Assembly (NCBI GenBank): GCA_944375765.1
Contig: CALWAR010000134.1
Location: 1 to 46,271 of the forward strand
Direction of reading: 5' to 3'
DNA: 46,271 nt
Origin: an uncultured Mediterraneibacter sp.
GTDB taxonomy: Bacteria > Bacillota > Clostridia > Lachnospirales > Lachnospiraceae
The position numbers and the translations under genes are program-made. Shown here piece by piece: positions 32,879 to 41,189 of the stretch. Position 1 is the stretch's first letter, and each line of letters starts with the position of its first letter. The notes below the pieces were generated by a model. That model searched no databases. It saw nothing but the letters and a program-made list of their open reading frames with translations, and was not told the DNA's origin.

Positions 32879-34450
32879 TTATTCCATGTTAAACTTTTCT
32901 TTTAACTTTGGAATCACCATCGTGATGGGAGGTACTTCTTCTGTGATCACACTTCCCTGAAGCAGAGTGCCGGCTTCGAGATCGGTCTCTGCGCCTTTAT
33001 CTGTAGACCATGCAAAGCCGCTCGCTGTATCTGCATCTGTGTCGATCTCGCATACGACTTCAAGCACAGCGCCGTTTTTGCTGAAAGTAGACGCCAGCGT
33101 CTCATCGCCAAGTCTTGTAAAGAGATCCGCATAAGAGGTAACATAGTCCGCCACCGAGACGACCGTTCCTGTCATATGACCATATTCTTCTTTCGGAAGG
33201 TTCGTCGCATAGATATTTACTTCCATTCCTTCTCTGACGTTCTTGCCCGAAGAAAGGGACATAAAATATACTGCCTGAAGTTTACCGTCGCTGCCTGTAT
33301 CCTGCTGGCTGATCCTTGCCACCTCACTGTCAAGAGTCACAGTGCTTCCGTTCGTTGCAAAGGTAGAATACACAGTCCCTGACGCTGTGGCCGTGATCTC
33401 CTGGCCAGTCTGAAGTGTCTCATAATTTTTCAGTTCCCGGCTAAGCTGGTTCAGAGTCGCTTCTTTGGCGGCGTTAAACTGTTCTTCCAGAGCGTCTGCC
33501 TGAACACTCTGCGAAGACTCATTTTCTGAAAGCTGCACTTCCATCGACCGCACTTCAGATGCCAGGGACTCCTCCTTGCTTTTAGCCGCACTGTATGCAC
33601 TGAGCGCATTATTGTACGCGTTTGACTTTTCTGTGATATCCGCTGATGTGCGTCCTGCACGATTGAGCTGATTTTCATATGCAGCCTGCTTTTCCTCATA
33701 TACAGCTTTCTTTGCATCTCTTTCTGCTTCTGCCGCGTCCATCTGGGTTTTTAGATCCACGCTGTCCGGCTGTGCTGCATATGCCGCTCTTGCCGCCTGA
33801 TAGGCTGTTTCAGCCGCTTCATATTCTGCAGAAGCCTGTGAATACTCGTACTCGATCACTGTGCTGTTATCAGCCAACAGGGCATTATAATATGCTTCGG
33901 ACGCAGCGTTCATTTCCGCTTCCAGGCGGTTCGTTTCCGCCTGCGCCTCCGCATACGCCTGCCTCAGAACTCCAAGACTCGTCTCGCTTGCATCTGTATT
34001 CAGAGACAGCGTGAGCTTCTGGTTTTTGATCTCGATCAGAGCCTGGTTATCCGCTGTCGCTTTATCATCTTCCGAATCAAATGTGACTGCTTCGACACCT
34101 GCAATCCTCTCCTGAAGCTGTTCAATCGCCTGAGCTGTCTGTGTACTGTTTACCTCATAAAGTACGTCGCCCTCTTCAACATAGTCGCCGCTGCTTACAT
34201 ACGTTTTCGTCACGATTCCTTCGGTCTGTGCATAGACAGACGTAAGCACACTTTCTGTCAGCAGAATCCCGTTCCCTTCCTCGGTAATCGGCACGCGCCC
34301 CAGTATTCCCCAGAGAACCGCAATCACGATAATCACCGCGCCGCCGAGCAGCGCAACCCATGTCATCGGAGAATTAATCACAATCATCTTATCAAGCTGT
34401 TCCGGCGATGAGAGCCGGTCCAGTGATTTTTTCCTGAAAATATCCGCCAT
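32879..34450 (-). CDS. NHLM system HlyD-type membrane-fusion/secretion protein (module 1)
   Basis: This 523-residue adaptor anchors in the cytoplasmic membrane and extends outward to couple the ABC pump to the exterior. It begins MADIFRKKSLDRLSSPEQLDKMI and has a membrane helix at about residues 35-55 (WVALLGGAVIIVIAVLWGIL). A biotinyl-lipoyl-like half follows (VKT/GDYVEEGDVLYEVNS), then a long Ala/Gln/Glu-rich coiled coil (about 125-370) and a beta-barrel C-terminus. The ATG at 34450 with AAGGAAGG is preferred over a start 44 codons upstream that adds unrelated residues. It precedes the C39 exporter gene. Its full length contrasts with the short HlyD-like protein of module 2. Confidence 0.93.
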   Translation of the reverse strand: MADIFRKKSLDRLSSPEQLDKMIVINSPMTWVALLGGAVIIVIAVLWGILGRVPITEEGNGILLTESVLTSVYAQTEGIVTKTYVSSGDYVEEGDVLYEVNSTQTAQAIEQLQERIAGVEAVTFDSEDDKATADNQALIEIKNQKLTLSLNTDASETSLGVLRQAYAEAQAETNRLEAEMNAASEAYYNALLADNSTVIEYEYSQASAEYEAAETAYQAARAAYAAQPDSVDLKTQMDAAEAERDAKKAVYEEKQAAYENQLNRAGRTSADITEKSNAYNNALSAYSAAKSKEESLASEVRSMEVQLSENESSQSVQADALEEQFNAAKEATLNQLSRELKNYETLQTGQEITATASGTVYSTFATNGSTVTLDSEVARISQQDTGSDGKLQAVYFMSLSSGKNVREGMEVNIYATNLPKEEYGHMTGTVVSVADYVTSYADLFTRLGDETLASTFSKNGAVLEVVCEIDTDADTASGFAWSTDKGAETDLEAGTLLQGSVITEEVPPITMVIPKLKEKFNME

Positions 34451-34476
34451 TTCCTGTCCTTCCTTTATCGTGCTTT

Positions 34477-35127
34477 TCACGGAACAAACAAATAGTTGCT
34501 CCAGTTCATCACTGCATGAAACAATATTGCCCCGTAGATTGCCCCTGTCTTCTTCAGCAGAATACAGAAAACGATATGCCATACAAACGTCATGATCAGT
34601 GTTACCCCATAGCCATTCAGAATCAGAGGCAGGAGTCCGCCGTTCATCACCGCCTGATATGGGAGATGGATAAGCATGAACATGATTCCGCTTATCACGA
34701 CCCCTGCATATTTCCTCTCACTGCTCTGTTCCATACGGCTCAGGATATATCCCCGGAAGATAATTTCCTCCGGAATGGCGATAACTGCCATAAAATAAAC
34801 GAACTGGATCAGAAGAGTTCCCGGTTCTGCCATCCCCATGCCCCCGAGGATTCCCGGGATCACAGCGTTTATGATGACAATGGCAGCCGAACATGCCAGC
34901 CCTGCCAGAAAAGACAGAGCGAACCTTTCCCGCACCATACCCAGGGATCTTACGCCGTCTTTCCCTCTTGCTGCCAGGATAAAGCAGAGAATTGTAAGGA
35001 TAATATTGACCCATATCACCAAAGAAACATCCACTAAGAACCTCTCCGCCAGGCCCGCGGCAAGATAGGCAGTCATCATCCCCGCCCAGAGCGCCGCAGC
35101 CTGGAACGCTGTTTTCCTGTCTTTCAT
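34477..35127 (-). CDS. CPBP-family intramembrane glutamic endopeptidase
   Basis: This is a 216-residue multipass membrane protease of the CAAX/bacteriocin-processing (CPBP, Abi) family. Catalytic motifs are in order: PEEIIFRGYILSRM (motif 1, paired Glu), SGIMFMLIHL (motif 2, His), and VWHIVFCILLKKT with AILFHAVMNWSN (motifs 3 and 4). About eight hydrophobic helices are visible. In bacteriocin loci such proteins often confer self-immunity; some process peptides. It is 10 nt after the STAS gene and 26 nt before the HlyD gene, within the RiPP operon. Immunity is the more likely role but is inferred. Confidence 0.9.
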   Translation of the reverse strand: MKDRKTAFQAAALWAGMMTAYLAAGLAERFLVDVSLVIWVNIILTILCFILAARGKDGVRSLGMVRERFALSFLAGLACSAAIVIINAVIPGILGGMGMAEPGTLLIQFVYFMAVIAIPEEIIFRGYILSRMEQSSERKYAGVVISGIMFMLIHLPYQAVMNGGLLPLILNGYGVTLIMTFVWHIVFCILLKKTGAIYGAILFHAVMNWSNYLFVP

Positions 35128-35137
35128 CTGCTTTCTC

Positions 35138-35434
35138 CTATTCTATGGTCAGAATATCCACAAAGCCTGTCATTTCAAAGACCTCCATAATGTCGTCATT
35201 TACATTCTGCAGTATCATCTTGCCTTTCCGGTTCATAATCTTCTGCGCAGCCAGAAGGACTCTCAGCCCTGCCGATGATACATAGTCAAGTCCCTCGAAG
35301 TCGAGATACAGTTCCTCGATGTTATCCAGCGAACTGTTTATCTCTTTTTCCAGCTCCGGAGCTGTCCCTGTATCAAGTCTGCCCGCCAGGCTTATAGTCA
35401 GTACATTTCCATTTTCAGTCTTTTTGATCTTCAT
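35138..35434 (-). CDS. STAS-domain anti-sigma factor antagonist
   Basis: This 98-residue protein is a stand-alone STAS domain of the SpoIIAA/RsbV type. Its phosphorylation loop is LYLDFEGLDYVSSAGLRVLLA; the serine in YVSSAGLR is the residue that a partner kinase would phosphorylate. In partner-switching systems the unphosphorylated form binds and sequesters the RsbW-like kinase. The kinase gene lies immediately upstream (31-nt gap) and a SpoIIE-type phosphatase heads the same operon. No sigma factor gene is present, so the kinase may regulate another partner. Confidence 0.93.
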   Translation of the reverse strand: MKIKKTENGNVLTISLAGRLDTGTAPELEKEINSSLDNIEELYLDFEGLDYVSSAGLRVLLAAQKIMNRKGKMILQNVNDDIMEVFEMTGFVDILTIE

Positions 35435-35465
35435 AGTTATCCTCCATTTATTTATAATAATATTT

Positions 35466-35882
35466 CTATGTAATTTTATTTTTCTTTATTGTCAGGATAT
35501 TGTTCCCTTCTTTATATTGGTATGTCACTTCATCCATCATCTTGCGCACCATATAGATTCCAAGACCGCCGATCTCTCTCTCATCCGCCGAGAGAGTTAT
35601 GTCAGGGTCACTGCGTTCCAGCGGATTATAGCAGACCCCGCTGTCAGTAAATACAATCGTAATCTCTCCTGTATCTTCTTCTCTGCTTATCTCTACGGCG
35701 GCTGTCCCTCCCCCTTCCTTATAGGCATATCTGGCAATATTTACATAAATTTCCTCCGCTGCTATCAGCACCTGTGTTTTCACCTTTTCCGAACAGTCCA
35801 TGCTGTCCAGATTCTCATTCAGAAAGTTATAGACCTGTTCCCATGACTCCAGTGTGGCCGGTAATGTTATCTTCCCTGACAT
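35466..35882 (-). CDS. RsbW-like ATP-binding anti-sigma factor / serine kinase
   Basis: This 138-residue HATPase_c protein of the GHKL superfamily is related to RsbW/SpoIIAB/BtrW. It has the N-box region VLIAAEEIYVNIARYAYKEG, the G1-box DSGVCYNPLERS and the G2-box GGLGIYMVRKMMDEV. In this family the protein phosphorylates its STAS antagonist and binds a sigma factor or other partner. It lies between the frameshifted ABC2 gene and the STAS gene. The start ATG is preceded by AAAGGAG. The combination with STAS and a PP2C phosphatase in one operon indicates a complete partner-switching cycle. Confidence 0.92.
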   Translation of the reverse strand: MSGKITLPATLESWEQVYNFLNENLDSMDCSEKVKTQVLIAAEEIYVNIARYAYKEGGGTAAVEISREEDTGEITIVFTDSGVCYNPLERSDPDITLSADEREIGGLGIYMVRKMMDEVTYQYKEGNNILTIKKNKIT

Positions 35883-35899
35883 TATTTTCTCCTTTCGGT

Positions 35900-38490
35900 T
35901 TAACCGCCTGCTGAAAGCATCTGTCGTTTTGCAAGTTCATAGAAAGCCCCCCCTGCATTCAGCAATTCATCATATGTCCCTTCTTCTACGATCTTTCCAT
36001 GATCCATAACAAAGATACGATCGCATCTTTTCACTGTATTGATCCTATGCGCAATGACGATGCGCGTCATGCGTCTTTTCTCGAGCATTTTTATGATCTT
36101 TCCCTGAGTCTCATTGTCAAGCGCACTTGTTGCCTCGTCCAGGAACAGGACCGTCGGCTTTCCCGCCAGCGCCCGTGCAAGGAGTATGCGCTGTTTCTGT
36201 CCGCCTGAGATCGTACTGCCTGATTCCGTCACAAGTGTATGAAGTCCCATGGGCATCTGTTCTACTTCCTCTTTTAAACTGACTTCATCCAGCAGTTTCC
36301 ATGCCTGCTCCTGCGTCATGCCGGCCACAGAAGCCGAGATATTCTCATAAATGCTTCCCGTAAAAAGTGATTCGTCCTGCAGCACTACACCCAGCTTCTT
36401 TCTGAGATCCGGCTTGCTGATATGATCCAGATTTTTATGGTCATAGAATACGCATCCCTTATCCGGTTTTTCAAACCCCAGCAGGATCTGCAGAAGCGTC
36501 GATTTCCCGCATCCCGATGTCCCCACGATGCCAATGTAATCGCCTTTGTTAGCCCGGATCGATACATCTTCCAGAACGCTGCCTTCCTCTTTGCTGTACG
36601 AGAAAGAGACATTGCTCGCTTCCACGCTCCCGTCCAGTTTTCCCACACTGCCGGAACTGTCCTGCGCCTCTGACGGACATTCCAGGATCGGACGCACCGC
36701 TCGTATGTCGGAAAGATAAAATCCGCTTCAACGACAGACATTATCACATCCACGACACTCTGAGCAAATAATTCTGAAACAGTGAGGAGCGCCACGAACC
36801 TTCCGGTGTCGCCGCTGCTCATCTGACCCAGAAAGAGCAGGAACAAAAGCAGGAAAGTGATTCCCGAATAGAGCCGTGAAAACATATCGATCCATGTGGT
36901 ATCCCTGCTCTGCCGCAGTTCAATCCTGCACATCTTTGTATATCGTTTTAAATATTCATAGAGCGCCCTGTCTTCCATCCCATCTGTACGTATCTTCTGT
37001 ATCCCGCACAGATACTGGTACATGAGGGAGTTTAACATTCCTTCTTCTCTCTGTTTTTCTTTCTCCGCCTCAACGTGTCTTCTGCACAGGATGTAAGCTG
37101 TCACTCCAAAGATCCCGGCACATACCGCAATCCCCGCTCCGGTTCTGACGTCATACATCAGCATGCAGACGCCGAATATGAGAGCAAAAACCAGACTGAT
37201 CGCTGCGTTCACCAGTTCCCGGGATGCGTCTCTGAATATCTCTGCCGCCTTGATCGCTCTCTGCGCAAGATCCGCCGAATCATAGTTTCTTATCATGTCT
37301 TCCGGAAGGTGCATGAGTCTGTCATAGACCGCAGCCATTACGGAGTTCTGTATATGGTTGATGTTGCTGTAGACCGCTGTATTCTTCACCAGTGATATGC
37401 AGAAATACCCGGCCATACACATGGCTATCATAATGCCAAAATCCAGGAGAAGCTCATATTCTCCTGTGGGAACCAGCACATCTGTCAGATACTCGTAGGA
37501 GACCGGAAAGATCAGAGCCGCCAGTGCTCCTGCCGCCACCAGGGCAAAGACAAAAGCCCAGTTTGCCGCAGAAGTTTCCCGGAACCCAAACAGCAGAAGG
37601 CCTTTCAGATCCACTGCGTTCTTTCCAAATGACCGGTAGAATGTGACAGCTTCCCGGTCGATCTTCTCCGCTTCCCGGCTGTCCACTCTCCTTGTCTCCC
37701 CGGCTGCAGGATCATATATAAGATAACGGCCTGCTTTCCTGAAGAGGACGACCGGCACATGATCATCCTTTGTATATCCCAGAAATGCACCTATATTTTT
37801 TCTCTGCCATTCCGGTTCAAGCCGGATCTTTCTTGCCGGTATCTCACAGGCAGACGCCATCTGGAAGATCTCCATTCCCCTTGGGAATTTCTCCTTGAGT
37901 TTTTCAAAGGACAAAATGTCATATCCCTGTCTGGCACAGAGGAAAGAAAATGCTTTATACAGAGGATCCTTATTCAAAAGGTTCCCTTCCATCCCCTCTT
38001 CCCCTGTTTTTTTCCGTCTTTTCCCGGCGATCAGATTCTCCTGTATCAGCTGTCTGCAGTTTTCTATGCTTCGGATACGATCCTGAGCGGACGCATAGAC
38101 GTATGCCTCTTCTTTCATCATAGCCATGTTGTACTTTTCGATCATTTCTTCCTGAAACTCGGATTCATCGAAAAGAAGCACCCCTGCATTTTTTGCAAAC
38201 GTCTTCCGGGTCTGTGCCGGCATATCTACCGCTTTCAGAAAATGGATCTCTGCACGCTCCTGCGCTGCGAGCTGAAAGTTCCAATGCTTTTCACTCATTT
38301 CCATATCAAGAAACGGAATATAGTCCCCTTCGGAAACAGTACACAGATACATTTTTTTGCCAGGTATCTCTCCCTTATATGGCACGATATAGACAAGCAG
38401 GCTGCCGGCAGCTACCTGTCCGCACATGGCGGTGTCCTGTGTCCTGTATGTCTGGCCACCCTGTAGTTTCATAACACTTCCATACCTCAT
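35900..38490 (-). pseudogene. NHLM ABC transporter ABC2 (module 2), frameshifted
   Basis: This is a paralogue of the ABC2 gene at 28089, split by a 1-nt deletion. The first frame (38490 down to the shift) codes the long N-terminal region (MKLQGGQTYRTQDTAMCG...) and membrane helices. It reaches FIFPTYERC and then reads out of frame to a stop at 36385. The ATPase continues in the other frame from GTG at 36697 (VRPILECPSEAQ...) and has GTSGCGKST, ISGGQKQR, LFLDEATSALD and IAHRINTV. Compared with module 1 (DRLKPILE), the expected sequence is YERVRPILE, so one G is missing near 36698-36701. No slippery heptamer is visible. It is either a young inactivation or a sequencing error. Both halves are otherwise intact. 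Confidence 0.85.
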
Positions 38491-40649
38491 TCGTCCTGTA
38501 TCAGACTCCTGTATATCTTAGAATTCTCTGCAAGCATTTCGTGAGTTCCTATTTCCACTGCTCTGCCCTGGTCCATCACGGCGATCAGAGTACAGTCCCT
38601 GATCGCTGACAGCCTGTGCGCGATCACGATACACGTGCACCCTCTCCGTTTGATGTTGTCGAGGATCTTCTTTTCTGTGATCGCATCCAGCGCACTTGTC
38701 GCCTCATCCATGATAAGGATAGAGGGATTTTTCGTGAGGGCCCTCGCGATCTCCAGCCTTTGCTTCTGTCCTCCTGAGAGGTTGAGCCCGTTTTCCCTGA
38801 CCATATATTCATATGAACCGGGCTTTTTCAGGATTTCCTCATGGATACAGGCGTCTTTTGCCGCCTGGATAATATCCCCTTCCATAACCGCAGGATTCCA
38901 CATCGTGAGATTATCACGTATCGTCCCTGAAAACAGGGTGATCTCCTGACTGACTACACCGATTCCGGATCTCAAGACGTCTCCTGATATTTCTTTGATC
39001 GGTCGACCGTCGATCAGGATTTCTCCCGACCATGGTGCGTACAGACCGCTCAGCACTTTCGCCACTGTAGATTTCCCGCTTCCCGAGTTTCCTACAAATG
39101 CGATCGAATCTCCGCTGTTCACGGAGAACGACAGTTCACTTACAAACGGCGGATGAAGTCTGTGATATCCAAATGAAATCTTCTCCACATCGATCCGGCC
39201 CTGTATCCCGGGTCCGGTATCATATTTCAAAGTTCTCTCTTCATTTTCCCGGAACCGGCCGTCCTCCTCATATGATACGATATCGTCCATCCGAAGCATG
39301 TCGACCTTGAATTCCTGTATCTGCCGCACAAACTCCGACGCCTGCATCACCGGATTGAGAAACGCTGTCAGAAGACTTAGAAAGGCTGCCAGCATCCCTG
39401 CCGTCAGTTCTCCCTGAATGACCAGGATACCGCCTGAAAACAGGATCATAACCATGAGGAGCTTGGGGATCGCATCTGCCGCTGTCGTAATTATCTCCTG
39501 TGTTTTTCCGATTTTCTGTTCCTGCCGGGCCGCTTTTGCATAATACCCCATAACTTTCCCTGTATAGCTGTCCTCTGCACCTGACGCCTTGATCGTCTTA
39601 CTGATATTCATACCAGCGTAGACCGCACCCACAAGTTTGCCTTCATCCTGTTTCAGTTTCTGCATATCACTTTCTATGAGACGAAACGCCGCCATTACAA
39701 GTGCCGCGAACAGTAAGACTCCCACCGCACCGGCCAGAGCCAGTTTTTCACTGTATATGAACATCAGCACAAAATAAAAACATGCGGTAAAAACGTCCAG
39801 AGTCATCTGTGTCAGCTTTCCTGACAGAAAATCACACACTCTGTAATTGTCAAAAATCCTCTCGCTCAGATCTCCGGGGTATCTCTGTTCATAAAAATTC
39901 ATGGGGAGCCGAAACATATGATGGAGAAACTCAAACGAAGAATTCAGAACCATGCGGTTCCTGAAGATTCTCAGTATCCATCCTCTGTACAGCATCCATA
40001 CTGCCTGGAACATCAGCACCGCCGAAAAGATCAGAAGAAAAGAAGTGAGCCATTGCTTCTGCCCGCCCTGGAGGATACTGTCAATGAATATCTGCGTCAT
40101 GACAGGAATGATCAGCCCCGGAACTGCCAGGAAGAGTCCTGCCACGATCAGAATCAGAAGATTCCCCTGTTCTCCTTTGATTCTTTCCCACAGAAGTTCC
40201 CGTACTTTCCGGTTCCTGTCCCCCGGCATGAAAGAATCACTTTTCTTAAATTCAAGTACAATCCCGGTAAAACATTCATCGATCTCTTCTTTTCTTAGTT
40301 TTCTCCTTCCGATATCAGGATCATTGATATAAAAATATTTGCCCTTTCGCCCTTCATATACGACAAAATGATTAAAATTCCAGTGCAGGATGCAGGGAAG
40401 CGAGACGTCGTCCAGTTCCTCAAGTTCCATCGCATAGCCCTGTCCTGAAAGTCCGAAGTTTTCCGCTGCCTGCAGTATATTTCCCGCATTGCATCCGTCT
40501 CTTGAGATTCCGGTCTCAATCCTGACCTTTTCAAGCGCCACATTCTTTCCGTGCCATGCCAGGATACTGGTCAGCGCCGCCGCGCCGCACTCCGCCGCCT
40601 CCATCTGAAAGATGAGCGGTGTTTTCACATACCTTTTCATAGTCCACAT
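38487..40649 (-). CDS. NHLM system C39 peptidase / ABC transporter ABC1 (module 2)
   Basis: This 720-residue paralogue of the module 1 exporter has an intact C39 peptidase: Cys21 (MEAAECGAAAL), His in HWNFNHFVVYEG and Asp in INDPDIGRR. Six membrane helices follow (about 165-430), then an ATPase with GNSGSGKST, NLSGGQKQR, LIMDEATSALDA and CIVIAHRLSAI. Its stop codon overlaps the next gene's start as ATGA, giving translational coupling to the frameshifted ABC2. A candidate substrate is the 42-residue double-glycine peptide at the head of the operon, because the NHLP genes sit beside module 1. This pairing is inferred from position. A second start at 40640 is possible. Confidence 0.93.
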   Translation of the reverse strand: MWTMKRYVKTPLIFQMEAAECGAAALTSILAWHGKNVALEKVRIETGISRDGCNAGNILQAAENFGLSGQGYAMELEELDDVSLPCILHWNFNHFVVYEGRKGKYFYINDPDIGRRKLRKEEIDECFTGIVLEFKKSDSFMPGDRNRKVRELLWERIKGEQGNLLILIVAGLFLAVPGLIIPVMTQIFIDSILQGGQKQWLTSFLLIFSAVLMFQAVWMLYRGWILRIFRNRMVLNSSFEFLHHMFRLPMNFYEQRYPGDLSERIFDNYRVCDFLSGKLTQMTLDVFTACFYFVLMFIYSEKLALAGAVGVLLFAALVMAAFRLIESDMQKLKQDEGKLVGAVYAGMNISKTIKASGAEDSYTGKVMGYYAKAARQEQKIGKTQEIITTAADAIPKLLMVMILFSGGILVIQGELTAGMLAAFLSLLTAFLNPVMQASEFVRQIQEFKVDMLRMDDIVSYEEDGRFRENEERTLKYDTGPGIQGRIDVEKISFGYHRLHPPFVSELSFSVNSGDSIAFVGNSGSGKSTVAKVLSGLYAPWSGEILIDGRPIKEISGDVLRSGIGVVSQEITLFSGTIRDNLTMWNPAVMEGDIIQAAKDACIHEEILKKPGSYEYMVRENGLNLSGGQKQRLEIARALTKNPSILIMDEATSALDAITEKKILDNIKRRGCTCIVIAHRLSAIRDCTLIAVMDQGRAVEIGTHEMLAENSKIYRSLIQDE

Positions 40650-40662
40650 TCAATCAACTTTC

Positions 40663-41187
40663 TTACAGCCATAAATCTATCGGATGTACACTCTCTTTCT
40701 GAATCTCCACCTGAAGCACCTCTCCGTCTTCCGGCATGTCCCCGGCTTCCTCTGTCAGTCTGCAGTGGTAGACTGCAACAGGGACGCCATCTGTAAGATA
40801 CTGGAGAAAACTCTCGTTTCCTCTGATATATCCGAGCAGCTCTTCCTGTGAGATCCAGCGGCTCTCCGCTTCGCTGATATACCCGGTCAGAGCCGTGCTG
40901 TCTCCCCCGGCTTTACTCATACTTACTTTCATGTCATTTTCTATTCCCGAGGCATTTTCAAGCTGTACAAAACACAGGATCTCGTTCTTTTCCTGGATAT
41001 AAACCCCAGATCCTTCAGCCAGCATAGGGATCTGTCCCAAAAACACCCATGCCAGAAAAGCGCCTGCTGCCAGAACGCCGCCTGCCGCCGCGATCCACCA
41101 GTGAGAGGGTACACGGCATACCGGACTGGACAGGTTCTCTGCTGTCAGAAGTTTTTCTTTTGCTTTCTCTCTGAAATTCACCGCCAT
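40663..41187 (-). CDS. Minimal HlyD-like protein lacking the coiled-coil (module 2)
   Basis: This 174-residue single-pass membrane protein has a cytoplasmic N-terminus (MAVNFREKAKEKLLTAENL) that parallels the start of the module 1 HlyD (FRKKSLDRLSSPEQL). A helix follows (WWIAAAGGVLAAGAFLAWVFL), then GQIPMLAEGSGVYIQEKNE, matching the start of the outer domain in HlyD. The rest is a short beta domain (ILCFVQLENASGIENDMKVSMSK...VLQVEIQKESVHPIDLWL). The 250-residue coiled-coil of a normal adaptor is absent. It could be a reduced adaptor or an assembly regulator. It lies 2 nt after the phosphatase and 13 nt before the C39 exporter. Confidence 0.7.
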   Translation of the reverse strand: MAVNFREKAKEKLLTAENLSSPVCRVPSHWWIAAAGGVLAAGAFLAWVFLGQIPMLAEGSGVYIQEKNEILCFVQLENASGIENDMKVSMSKAGGDSTALTGYISEAESRWISQEELLGYIRGNESFLQYLTDGVPVAVYHCRLTEEAGDMPEDGEVLQVEIQKESVHPIDLWL

Positions 41188-41189
41188 AT

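Noticed and set aside
36690-36710. Programmed ribosomal frameshifting in module 2 ABC2
   Set aside because: No X-XXY-YYZ slippery heptamer or downstream pseudoknot is visible, and the intact paralogue needs no shift. A deletion or sequencing error is simpler.
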